Origin: Haliscomenobacter sp040401995
GTDB lineage: Bacteria; Bacteroidota; Bacteroidia; Chitinophagales; Saprospiraceae
Assembly: GCA_040401995.1 (NCBI GenBank)
Contig: JBBANM010000014.1
Span: 26,862-90,861 of the forward strand
DNA length: 64,000 nt
Direction of reading: 5' to 3'
The notes below the pieces were generated by a model. The model searched no databases, had not been told where the DNA came from, and was given only the letters and a program-made list of their open reading frames with translations. The first letter of the stretch is position 1. Every line of letters starts with the position of its first letter. Both the position numbers and the translations under genes were made by a program. This document shows positions 36,227 to 44,776 of the stretch, one piece after another.

Positions 36227-37348
36227 ATGTATTTATCTCGTAGGTTTAAAATTCGATTACAACGCCTGACGTGGATCGTATTCTTTTGGACTCTTATTGG
36301 AGCATTGGATGCGATGGGTGTCTATGCCCTCTCGGTTGGCGACCTAGCCCACAACCGCGGGCCGGCTAATTTCATTGGGTTCAACGTGGCCTCGGCTTTT
36401 TTGTCGAGCATCGTTTCGGGCATATTGTTGGTCTTTTATTTACGTGATCGATTTCAAATGAAATCTTTTGGATTTGCATTGCTCATCAGCAGTTTGGTGC
36501 TTTCCGTGCTCAATTTTGCAATTTTTTTGTTGACACATTCTTTGTTGTTGAGTTTTGAATATGGCAAAGAAGCACTCGATCCCGCACTATTGGCGCGTAA
36601 CACCGCGCTTTTTGAACGCCCTTATTACATCCGGATCTTGGTTTTTTGGTCGATCATTGCTTTTTTGACCATCATCACCATGCATGTCAATGAAAAATAT
36701 GGTTCTGGGGTGTTATTAAAAATGATTTTAGGGCATTACCACCGCCCCCGCGAAGAAGAACGCGTTTTCATGTTTGCGGATATTAAATCATCAACAGAAA
36801 TTGCCGAAAAACTGGGGCACATTCGTTTTTTCAACTTGCTCAACGATTTTTTTAATGATGTTACGGGAGCCATTGTTGAAACCCGCGGAGAAATCTATCA
36901 GTATGTAGGCGATGAAATCGTCATCTCTTGGACGATGCGCAATGGCCTCCGCAATCAAAATTGCATCCGTTGTTACAACCTGATGCAGGAAGCCATTCTC
37001 AATAGAAGTTCTCGCTACCTTGACAAATATGGCTTAGTGCCCGAATTTAAAGCCGGATTGCATTGCGGGTTGATCACAACTGGCGAGATTGGCGTAATCA
37101 AAAAAGACATCGTTTTTTCAGGAGACGTGCTCAACACGACGGCCAGAATCCAAGCCGTTTGTAATAAATTTCGGGTAAGAATATTGATGAGCCGCTATTT
37201 GCTTGACAAATTGAACCTCCCACCCAATAATTTTGACCTTAAACGGGTGGGCATCATCGAACTCAAAGGAAAAAAGAACAAGGTAGAATTGTACACCTTT
37301 CAGAATGCGATGTACGAAGACAGTTATGAAAATATGGATATTACCTAA
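36227..37348 (+). CDS. Membrane class III adenylate/guanylate cyclase
   Basis: 373 residues: four membrane helices in the first 160 residues, then a cytosolic class III cyclase domain (about 175-365). The two metal-binding aspartates are in FMFADIKSST and YQYVGDEIVISW. GLITTGEIG and DVLNTTARIQ are further hallmarks. Whether ATP or GTP is used cannot be decided safely. Makes a second messenger that may feed a CRP-type regulator elsewhere. Stand-alone gene upstream of comEC. Confidence 0.93.
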   Translation: MYLSRRFKIRLQRLTWIVFFWTLIGALDAMGVYALSVGDLAHNRGPANFIGFNVASAFLSSIVSGILLVFYLRDRFQMKSFGFALLISSLVLSVLNFAIFLLTHSLLLSFEYGKEALDPALLARNTALFERPYYIRILVFWSIIAFLTIITMHVNEKYGSGVLLKMILGHYHRPREEERVFMFADIKSSTEIAEKLGHIRFFNLLNDFFNDVTGAIVETRGEIYQYVGDEIVISWTMRNGLRNQNCIRCYNLMQEAILNRSSRYLDKYGLVPEFKAGLHCGLITTGEIGVIKKDIVFSGDVLNTTARIQAVCNKFRVRILMSRYLLDKLNLPPNNFDLKRVGIIELKGKKNKVELYTFQNAMYEDSYENMDIT

Positions 37349-37487
37349 AAAATCCGCATCGCTTATTGTAACTTCTTAAAAAACCATTATTTTTGTCCCA
37401 CCTGAGATACAATTGTCCTTCCCTCTAATTGGCCATTCCCGTTAAAACATCTTGTTCTTTCCCGCTGCACCCAGCAAAGGGAACATC

Positions 37488-39563
37488 ATGGAATGGAAAT
37501 CTTCGCCTTTTTTGCGTTTGTTGGCGCCCATGCTTTTGGGCATTGGCATAGCTGTTTTTGTAGACGACAAAAGCAGAAGCATTGCCCCGCTGAGTGCGCT
37601 GCTCTTTTTGCTGCTATTGCTGGCAATGGTTTTGGCATTTCGTCGCACCGCTTATCGCTGGCGACGGCTATTTGGTTTTGTTACTGCCTTGGCATTGATC
37701 CTTTTTGGTTTTTGTCGAAGCCATTACGCCGATCCTCAGAACGAGGTCCAGCACTTTCGTTTTCAATTAAGATCGCAGCTCACTACAGTTGAAGGAAAAA
37801 TAATGGAGGCAAAACCCAGCGCCGGGCGTTGTCGACTATTATTAGATGTTAAAAAAATAGTTGCCTCGAATGGGCAGTGGAAACAGGCACAGGGTTTATT
37901 ACTCATTTTCATCAAAGGTCAAGCTGCCGAAAAATTAAAAGAAGGGCAAAATATTCTTTTGGAGGGGAGGATAAACCCCATCTCCTACCCTACCAATCCT
38001 TATGCTTTTGATTACACTGCGTATTTAAAAACCCGAGGGATTGCCCATCAAGCCTACGTGACCGCCAATGATTGGCGTTTAACATCAAAAAAAGTCGCCA
38101 CCGCACTCCCAGTTAAGATTCGCGAATTTTGCATTGCTGCTTTTGCCCGACAATGGGGCGATACCAGCAGTACTTTTGGCGTAGGCGCGGCATTGATTTT
38201 GGGCGACAAAAGAGGGCTTACCGCCGATTTGCGACAATCCTACACCGATACCGGCGCCATGCACGTATTGGCAGTATCAGGTTTACATGTGGGTATGCTT
38301 GCCTTGGCCATCCGTTGGGTACTGGGTTGGCTGCCTTTTTTGAAACGCCGCATTTGGATCAGCTTACTCTTGGAAATCAGTAGTGTGTGGTTGTTTACGC
38401 TGGCCTCTGGCGCTTCCCCATCTGCCTTGCGTTCAGCAGTTATGTTTAGTTTTTTGTTGTTGGCCAAAGGGGTGGATCGCGAAGCCAATGTATGGAACAC
38501 CCTGGCCTCGTCTGCTTTTGTATTGCTAGCTTGGCAACCGGCCATGTTATTCGATATCGGTTTTCAGCTTTCTTATTTTGCAGTTGGCGGTATCGTCTAT
38601 TTTCATCCCCTCATTTACCGGATGATTTATTGCAAAAATCCTGTCTTGGATTACATCTGGAATCTCACCGCTATTGGAGTTGCAGCACAGTTGGTTACTA
38701 CTCCGTTGAGCTTACATTACTTTCATCAGTTTCCAATGTTCTTTTGGCTATCCGGTCTTATTGCTGTGCCCTTGTCAAGCATCATACTCATTGGGGGACT
38801 CGTTTTAGCTGGTTTAGAGTCGGTACCATTACTAGGGCAATACTTGGGTGTGGTGATGGGTTGGTCCATTGATTTGCTCAATTGGAGCATGGAATTCATC
38901 CAACATCTTCCTTTTGCGGTGATTACCGGAATTTGGTGGAATTCATGGGCTACATTGGGGGTGTATTTGTTGATTGCTTTGGCGGTGATTGCTGGAAAAA
39001 AACGTCGACTTCGTTGGGTATTGCTGGCGTTAACCGTGCTTTTTTCATTGGGTTTTTTCCGTGCTCAAACTTTATGGAAGGCCAAAAACCAGCATCATTT
39101 GATTTGTTATCATTTAAGAAAAGCCTCGGCAATTGATGTTATCATTGGCCGATCCATTCTTAGCATTAGCGACACCTTAGATCGATTTGCAAAAGCAAGT
39201 ATACAACCTCTGCGCTGGAAACACCATGCCACCCATGTTTTCATCGCAAACTGGCGGCAAAACATTCAATTTACAGAGTCCATCCAACGACAGGAGTCCA
39301 TACTGTTTTTTGGAAACAAGAAACTCCTTATTGCTGATGGACAGGCTCCGCCGCTGCGCCCCTGGCCAAAAGCTCCGTTTATTCTCCTTCGCAACAATCC
39401 ACGGATATACCCAGAAGACATCATTGCCGCTGAAGCTAATTGTATCATCATCGATGGCACCAACACTTTCAAAACCCGAAAGTGGATCAAGCGCATTGCT
39501 GAACCTTTAAAAATTTCTATCCACGACACCAATGAGCTAGGCGCTTGGATGCTGGATTGGTGA
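37488..39563 (+). CDS. comEC: ComEC/Rec2-family DNA uptake channel
   Basis: 691 residues from the ATG at 37488. Inner-membrane channel for single-stranded DNA in natural transformation. An N-terminal soluble DUF4131/OB-like domain (about 85-200) lies between helices. The Competence domain follows, with GDKRGLTADLRQSYTDTGAM then HVLAVSGLHVGM and SAVMFSFLLL, and several further helices. The C-terminal part (about 530-690) occupies the place of the metallo-beta-lactamase domain but lacks a visible HxHxDH motif, so it is degenerate. Followed 33 bp later by a ComEA-like gene. Confidence 0.92.
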   Translation: MEWKSSPFLRLLAPMLLGIGIAVFVDDKSRSIAPLSALLFLLLLLAMVLAFRRTAYRWRRLFGFVTALALILFGFCRSHYADPQNEVQHFRFQLRSQLTTVEGKIMEAKPSAGRCRLLLDVKKIVASNGQWKQAQGLLLIFIKGQAAEKLKEGQNILLEGRINPISYPTNPYAFDYTAYLKTRGIAHQAYVTANDWRLTSKKVATALPVKIREFCIAAFARQWGDTSSTFGVGAALILGDKRGLTADLRQSYTDTGAMHVLAVSGLHVGMLALAIRWVLGWLPFLKRRIWISLLLEISSVWLFTLASGASPSALRSAVMFSFLLLAKGVDREANVWNTLASSAFVLLAWQPAMLFDIGFQLSYFAVGGIVYFHPLIYRMIYCKNPVLDYIWNLTAIGVAAQLVTTPLSLHYFHQFPMFFWLSGLIAVPLSSIILIGGLVLAGLESVPLLGQYLGVVMGWSIDLLNWSMEFIQHLPFAVITGIWWNSWATLGVYLLIALAVIAGKKRRLRWVLLALTVLFSLGFFRAQTLWKAKNQHHLICYHLRKASAIDVIIGRSILSISDTLDRFAKASIQPLRWKHHATHVFIANWRQNIQFTESIQRQESILFFGNKKLLIADGQAPPLRPWPKAPFILLRNNPRIYPEDIIAAEANCIIIDGTNTFKTRKWIKRIAEPLKISIHDTNELGAWMLDW

Positions 39564-39595
39564 TCTTGATTCGTCACTTTTAAAACCTCAGTTAT

Positions 39596-40573
39596 ATGAA
39601 AATCAAAAACCTATTGGACTTTTTTTACTACACCAAATCCGAACGCCGCGGTGTTGCGGTGTTGTTGCTACTTTGCACTGGCGTATTTATTGCTCCTTAT
39701 TTCTATGCTGGTACACCACCGGAGGTTCCCAAATTGAGCAATCAAGAATTGGCGGTCAATGTATCATTTAGTAATCCGATGAAAATCAGACCATATGCAA
39801 AGTCAAGTTTCCACAACTGGCAAAAGAGAAAAGTTCGGCATTTCATTTTTGACCCCAATCAAGTGAGCAAAGAAGAACTATTGGAATTGGGCGTATCGCC
39901 GAAAGTAGCAGCCATTTGGCAAAAATACCTCAACAAAGGCGGCAGTTTTCGAAAAACAGAGGATGTTCAGCGTATTTATGGCGTGAGTGAACGGCTTTAC
40001 GAGGAGCTTAAGCCCTACATTCAGATTCAACAAAAGCGTTCCCATTTTACTTATGAAGATTCAAAACCAGATTATGAACGAAAAAATTGGGAGAATAGAT
40101 CCTATCCCGAAACGGCTCCGAATCCAAAAACATTTGGCAGTGAACGGAATTTCACCCCACGTACCCGCAAACCATGCGAACCTTTGGACATCAACCAGTC
40201 AGATACCAGTGCTTGGGATCGTTTGCCTGGAATTGGCAGGGTGTTGGCGGCGCGGATCACCAAGTATCGGGAAAAGCTAGGCGGTTTTTATCGGATCGAA
40301 CAAATAGCGGAAACGTATGGTTTGGCGGATTCCGTTTTTCAAAAAATCCGCCCTTGCTTGCAGTTGAGTAATCCAGACTTAAAACCCATTTCGCTTAACC
40401 AGGCAACTTTTGCAGAACTCAACGCACACCCATACATTGACTTCCGCGCAACGAAGGCAATTCTCGCTTATCGCGATCAGCATGGCAAATTTTCGAGCGT
40501 GGAAGAACTAAGGGAGGTAAAGGCTTTACCGGAGGGAGCTTATGAAAAGCTTCTCCCCTATTTGAAAATTTAG
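39596..40573 (+). CDS. Helix-hairpin-helix DNA-binding protein, ComEA-like
   Basis: 325 residues. One N-terminal membrane anchor (RRGVAVLLLLCTGVFIAPYF), then three helix-hairpin-helix regions: about 85-135 (NQVSKEELLELGVSPKVAA), about 200-250 (DINQSDTSAWDRLPGIGRVL) and about 265-322 (LNQATFAELNAHPYIDFRAT). Triple-HhH membrane proteins of this type are the Bacteroidota relatives of ComEA, which binds incoming double-stranded DNA in the periplasm. Its position right behind comEC supports a role in DNA uptake. Confidence 0.88.
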   Translation: MKIKNLLDFFYYTKSERRGVAVLLLLCTGVFIAPYFYAGTPPEVPKLSNQELAVNVSFSNPMKIRPYAKSSFHNWQKRKVRHFIFDPNQVSKEELLELGVSPKVAAIWQKYLNKGGSFRKTEDVQRIYGVSERLYEELKPYIQIQQKRSHFTYEDSKPDYERKNWENRSYPETAPNPKTFGSERNFTPRTRKPCEPLDINQSDTSAWDRLPGIGRVLAARITKYREKLGGFYRIEQIAETYGLADSVFQKIRPCLQLSNPDLKPISLNQATFAELNAHPYIDFRATKAILAYRDQHGKFSSVEELREVKALPEGAYEKLLPYLKI

Positions 40574-40584
40574 ACAGATAGGAA

Positions 40585-42504
40585 TTAACGCATTTGAGTT
40601 TCCATGATAGGGATCATAATTTCCACTCGGGTGCCAAGAGCGGCGCCCGTTTTTTCATCTTTTAGATCAATGGTATTGACAAAGACGCGGTTGTCTTTGG
40701 CGTTGTGGAGCATTTGCAGCCGCTGCTCGGTAATATTGGTACCGCGCGATTTGTGATTTTGGTAGCGCATATCGCGTTGCTGAAAAATACGCGCCTGTTC
40801 TCGGCCAATGCCGTTGTCTTCTACTACGCAGAGAATGGTATCATCATCATATAATGCAAAACTGAGTTGGATGGCGCCATTTTTTTTGTTGCGCAACCCA
40901 TGCTCAATGGCATTTTCCAAATAAGGTTGCACGATCATGGTGGGTACTCCAAGAATGTCTTCCTCTATGTCCTCATCCACCTTGATGGAATACTTGAGGT
41001 GATCCTCAAAACGCAATTTTTCGTTGATGTAGAGGTAGTCTTCGAGGAATTCGATCTCTTTTTCAAGGGAGATGGTTTCAATTTCTGAATACTCCAAGCT
41101 TTGGCGCATCAATTTGGCAAATTTGGCGAGGTACTTGGCCGCGTAAGCAATTTCATTCGAAGTAATGTAATTTTGGATAGCATTAAGGGCATTGTACAAA
41201 AAATGCGGATTCATTTGCGCCCGTAAAGCCTTGAGTTGCAAACGCGCGGCTTCCAAACGCAGTACTTCGGCTTCCTTTTGCTGTTTTTCCGCTTCGTATT
41301 TTACCTCAAGCTCCGTGCGTTTGCGTTCATTGACTTCAATTAAATAGAGATCGCCATATTTGCCATGCTGTTGCAGGTATTCGTAAGCCTGTTTGTAATC
41401 GTCTTGATGGGCATAGAAATCGGCTAAATCTTTACAAATACTAGAAAGAAGTTTGAAATCTTCCACTTCTTCAGCCAGTTCCCATGCTTTAAAAAAATGC
41501 TTCTCTGCCGTTTTTGGTTTATTTAAATGCGCATACACCAATCCGCGCCAATTTTCGATCAAGCCAAAGTTTTTGCTACGATCGGTAGCCAATTCGTGGT
41601 ATTGTATTTCAGCTTTTTTAAAAAGTTTAAGCGCTTTGTTATAATCTTTTGTTTGTACTGCGCAATACCCTAAATTGGCATAAGCACTGGCCTTAGGAAA
41701 AGGCGAGCTATCATCATGGTTTTCAATGGCTTTGTTGAAATAAATCTCAGCTTGTTGCAAGTTATTCAAAGCCAAATAACCATTACCAACATTCAAGTAC
41801 AGCCAAGCCAAGCGGCTATGAATACCAGAAATGGTTGCCATTTCCACTACTTTAAGATAAGCTTGTACGCTTTGTACTTGATCATCATTGTACTCATGAA
41901 TGTTGCCAAGCCCCGTGTGAATCAGAATCAAAAAGTAGTGGTCTTTGATCGAAATTTGGCTCCCCAACGCAGTAATCTGTTTATCAGCTTCCATGAGCAA
42001 TTCAGCGGCATGGGAATAATTGCGGTAGTGAAGGGCAAGATAGCCTTCCCGAGCAATGAGCCGGGCTTGTAAACGCGGGTTGGGGAAGGTACGTAGCAGT
42101 TTTCCTGCTTTTTCAAGAAGGCTATGCGCTTGTTCCATACGGGAGATGTTGATACAAGTACCCGCGTAATCGATGTATACTTCAGCTTGCTGGTTAACGT
42201 CCCCGCCTACTTCTATAAGTTCAATAGCAGCTTTAAAATGATTAACCGAAGCATCATAGTTATAAAGCTGGTTTTCTACGATGGCTGAAAACTGTAAAAA
42301 ATTGAGTTCTAAATCAGTGAGATAATAAAGTTGAAGCAATTTTTCTTGCTCAACCAGCAAATCTTTTGCGCGTTCAAGATTGGTAAAAGCATATTGAGAC
42401 AATAACTGATCAACCAGAATGAGTCGCTGGTGAGGTGCTTTTTGCTGTTGCAATTTATGCTCCAGCGACCGAACATCTGTCATCTGTTGAACTGTAGTTC
42501 TCAT
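40585..42504 (-). CDS. TPR-containing LytS-type sensor histidine kinase
   Basis: 639 residues from the ATG at 42504. No membrane helix, so it is cytosolic. About eight TPR-like repeats (20-390, e.g. AYANLGYCAVQTKDYNKALK), a coiled coil (about 385-425), the His_kinase motif QMNPHFLYNALNAIQNYI, and a HATPase domain with PYLENAIEHGL and VEDNGIGR. The LytTR regulator upstream on the same strand (43740-42973) is the evident partner. TPR domains bind proteins or peptides, so a cytosolic ligand is possible. A strong hairpin lies just before its start. Confidence 0.93.
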   Translation of the reverse strand: MRTTVQQMTDVRSLEHKLQQQKAPHQRLILVDQLLSQYAFTNLERAKDLLVEQEKLLQLYYLTDLELNFLQFSAIVENQLYNYDASVNHFKAAIELIEVGGDVNQQAEVYIDYAGTCINISRMEQAHSLLEKAGKLLRTFPNPRLQARLIAREGYLALHYRNYSHAAELLMEADKQITALGSQISIKDHYFLILIHTGLGNIHEYNDDQVQSVQAYLKVVEMATISGIHSRLAWLYLNVGNGYLALNNLQQAEIYFNKAIENHDDSSPFPKASAYANLGYCAVQTKDYNKALKLFKKAEIQYHELATDRSKNFGLIENWRGLVYAHLNKPKTAEKHFFKAWELAEEVEDFKLLSSICKDLADFYAHQDDYKQAYEYLQQHGKYGDLYLIEVNERKRTELEVKYEAEKQQKEAEVLRLEAARLQLKALRAQMNPHFLYNALNAIQNYITSNEIAYAAKYLAKFAKLMRQSLEYSEIETISLEKEIEFLEDYLYINEKLRFEDHLKYSIKVDEDIEEDILGVPTMIVQPYLENAIEHGLRNKKNGAIQLSFALYDDDTILCVVEDNGIGREQARIFQQRDMRYQNHKSRGTNITEQRLQMLHNAKDNRVFVNTIDLKDEKTGAALGTRVEIMIPIMETQMR

Positions 42505-42537
42505 AATAAAAGATTGTTGAACTCGCTTCAATAAAAT

Positions 42538-42571
42538 AGAGGACTACACCCATCAGTGGATGTAGTCCTCT
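42538..42571 (-). terminator. Strong hairpin between GG-peptide gene and kinase gene
   Basis: 15-bp arms AGAGGACTACACCCA / TGGATGTAGTCCTCT with a 4-nt loop and one mismatch-type pair. On the minus strand it follows the peptide gene and precedes the kinase ATG by about 33 bp, so it could uncouple kinase expression. Confidence 0.85.
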
Positions 42572-42603
42572 CTACTGGTTTCCTAATCTCGATAAAAATT
42601 GGC

Positions 42604-42756
42604 TTACTGTGGAATAATTCCGCCACAGCCGTTGTTCCAGTTCTTACCGCCACCATTTTTACCGCCACGGATGTTTTTCATGTCATCCTTTTTGACAGTC
42701 TTGAGGTCTTTCTTCAGGTCGTCCAGGTTCTTTTTGTCGTCTTTAGGCTTTCCCAT
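42604..42756 (-). CDS. Small peptide with double-glycine leader (candidate signal or bacteriocin-like precursor)
   Basis: 50 residues. It starts MGKPKDDKKNLDDLKKDLK, then TVKKDDMKNIRGG, then a core KNGGGKNWNNGCGGIIPQ. Counting back from the Gly-Gly, V is at -12, D at -8, M at -7 and I at -4, which fits the leader consensus of peptides cut and exported by peptidase-containing ABC transporters. The core is Gly/Asn-rich with one Cys. It lies between a LytTR response regulator and its LytS-type kinase, all on one strand. No C39-peptidase exporter is in the window. Not a known family to me. Confidence 0.7.
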   Translation of the reverse strand: MGKPKDDKKNLDDLKKDLKTVKKDDMKNIRGGKNGGGKNWNNGCGGIIPQ

Positions 42757-42972
42757 AGCTCAACGATTTTATGGGCCTAACAAAATACTTAAATCGGTAC
42801 CCAGTAATTTGAAAATAAAGCGTGTAAACCCAATTGTCCAATGTAGTTACGTTCCAACAGTACACTGTATCCAGATTAACGGCAAAAATGCATAAAACGG
42901 TACGCAATTTTACCAAATTAACTGATTTCGTTTGCGCTAGAACGCCGAATATTGATCGGATAGTTTGATTTC

Positions 42973-43740
42973 CTACCTTACCGGGCCTTCTTGCAACCTG
43001 CGCAATTGCTCCATAAATGCAGGTCGTCTGCGCCGGGAAACTTCTATTTTGATATTGTCATCCATCACTACGTACCCGCCTTCTCCTTTCACAAATTTGC
43101 GCATAAAATTCATGTTAATGACATGTCGTTTATGCACCCTGTAAAAATTAAAAGGCGCTAAGAGATCTTCGTAGGACTTAATTGTACGGGAAGCGGTAAC
43201 CCGCTCGCCACTTTCTAGGTAGATGTGTGTGTAGTTGTCTTCTGCTTCGAAACGAACAATGTCCTTGATGTTGACAAAATAAATGCCATCTACAGCGGAA
43301 ATACTCATTTTCGAAAAGGCATTCGGGTTATTATAATAGGCGCTGAAAATTTCCAGTCGCTTATCCATTTGACTCTTCTGCCTGGTCTTGACCCTTGATA
43401 CCGCTTCCTTGAGCTGATCAGGGTCAATGGGCTTGAGGACGTAGCCTATTGAGCTATATTCGCAAGCTTTAGTTGCATATTCGTGGTATGCAGTTACAAA
43501 GATAATCTCAAAATCGAAACGAACAAGCTGATTTAACATTTGAAATATCAAACCGTCCGGTAAACTGATATCCAAGAAGGCCAAATCAGGTTGATTTGCT
43601 TGGTCATCTAACAGCGCTAACCCTTCGGCATTATTGCCCGCTTCGCCAATGATTTCAACATCTTCACAGTGTTGAGCAAGCAAATTTTTTAGGTTATTTC
43701 TGCCCTTAACTTCATCTTCGACAATGATGGCTTTTATCAC
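42973..43740 (-). CDS. LytTR-family response regulator
   Basis: 255 residues, GTG start. Receiver domain (1-125): acidic pocket VEDE, phospho-acceptor D57 in LAFLDISLPDG, and the LKPID lysine. C-terminal LytTR DNA-binding domain (about 150-250): IVRFEAEDNYTHIYLESGE and YRVHKRHVINMNFM. Partner of the TPR/LytS kinase; the GG-leader peptide gene lies between them. LytTR regulators of Firmicutes (ComE, PlnC type) control bacteriocin and competence genes, so the neighbouring comEC/comEA-like pair is suggestive but not proof. Confidence 0.95.
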   Translation of the reverse strand: MIKAIIVEDEVKGRNNLKNLLAQHCEDVEIIGEAGNNAEGLALLDDQANQPDLAFLDISLPDGLIFQMLNQLVRFDFEIIFVTAYHEYATKACEYSSIGYVLKPIDPDQLKEAVSRVKTRQKSQMDKRLEIFSAYYNNPNAFSKMSISAVDGIYFVNIKDIVRFEAEDNYTHIYLESGERVTASRTIKSYEDLLAPFNFYRVHKRHVINMNFMRKFVKGEGGYVVMDDNIKIEVSRRRRPAFMEQLRRLQEGPVR

Positions 43741-43838
43741 AACTTTCTATGTTAAAGTTTTAAAAAAAAATTTTGGGGACTCCAAATTCTCCAGTAATCG
43801 CGCTCAAATTTTTTTTTCTACCAAATATGTACGCTCAT

Positions 43839-44044
43839 AGAGTGTGTTTGGATTTTTAGTTCGCAAGCGAAAATGAGTCAAAATTTGCACCAACGAGGCG
43901 CGAAAAACGTGGTACATCCCGACAAAGTCGGGAGAGTGTACCCCGACTTTGTCGGGGCAGGTCAGCGCTACATGAGTATTTTCGCAACGAAGTTGGGGTG
44001 AATTTTGGCCATTTACAGCGCGAATAAAAAAACTAAACACACTC
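43839..44044. mobile_element. IS-derived mini-element (MITE-like), copy M2
   Basis: 206 bp. Ends AGAGTGTGTTTGGATTTTTA and ...CTAAACACACTC; the core is homologous to M1 and M3 in reverse orientation. It contains two mirror-image hairpins built from CCCGACAAAGTCGGG and CCCCGACTTTGTCGGGG. No gene; a frame through it is an artefact. It fills most of the 43741-44107 gap. Confidence 0.82.
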
Positions 44045-44107
44045 CACGCGCAAAGATATCAATTCCTCATCTGTGAAACTATTGTATTATAATAAAATAA
44101 TTATGTG

Positions 44108-44527
44108 TCAAGCGCCTCGCACTTTTGAGGTGGCAAACATGCGCCGGATGCTGTATTTCCCGCTACCATTCACCAAAACAGTAAACAAACCACCTACAAT
44201 AGCAATATTTTTCATAAAATGGATCGACTGCTCCCGCTGCAAATGCTCTGGATAACTCCAAAATGAGTGAATAATAAACGTAGCTGGAATCCAATACATC
44301 AAAATCAAGGCCGCACCGAAACTGGATCGGTAGCCAATGAGCATCAAAAAACTCCCCAATACCAAAGCACAGATAGATCCCACTAAAAGCAAGTCTTGCC
44401 GCCAAGTGATGCCGTATTGCGTCATGATGTCTTCTGTACCCTGAAAATGACGGATAGAATCATACGCTTCGTAGAAAAAAATCAAGGACAAGCACATCCT
44501 GCCCAATAAATCCATAATACCTTTCAT
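44108..44527 (-). CDS. DoxX-family membrane protein
   Basis: 139 residues with four membrane helices: LLGRMCLSLIFFYEAYDSIR, LLLVGSICALVLGSFLMLI, AALILMYWIPATFI and NIAIVGGLFTVLVNGSG. Size and the start pattern fit DoxX-like proteins, which are linked to quinone or thiosulfate redox chemistry and stress. The role here is unknown. Stand-alone; a 250-bp AT-rich gap without a visible gene precedes it. Confidence 0.85.
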   Translation of the reverse strand: MKGIMDLLGRMCLSLIFFYEAYDSIRHFQGTEDIMTQYGITWRQDLLLVGSICALVLGSFLMLIGYRSSFGAALILMYWIPATFIIHSFWSYPEHLQREQSIHFMKNIAIVGGLFTVLVNGSGKYSIRRMFATSKVRGA

Positions 44528-44776
44528 TGTGATGGTTTTTTAACACGAGCTGTATCATGCCGGGCGGCAACAGGTCAAAAAATTATACAGGAATCTGCAA
44601 TTACAAACAATAGCCATTGTTGCAACAGGGTATGCTGGACTCCGAAAAAAATTCACCTATCATCGCTCAAAAACAAGAAAATACGCTCTTAAAACTAATC
44701 CGAAATATTGGATTTTTTTTAAAATTTTGCTACCCATCGATCTAAATACATACACTTTTTGATATAAGGATGTATT

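Noticed and set aside
43804..44040. 78-codon frame through mini-element M2
   Set aside because: Created by the repeat sequence; not shared as a frame with M1 or M3.
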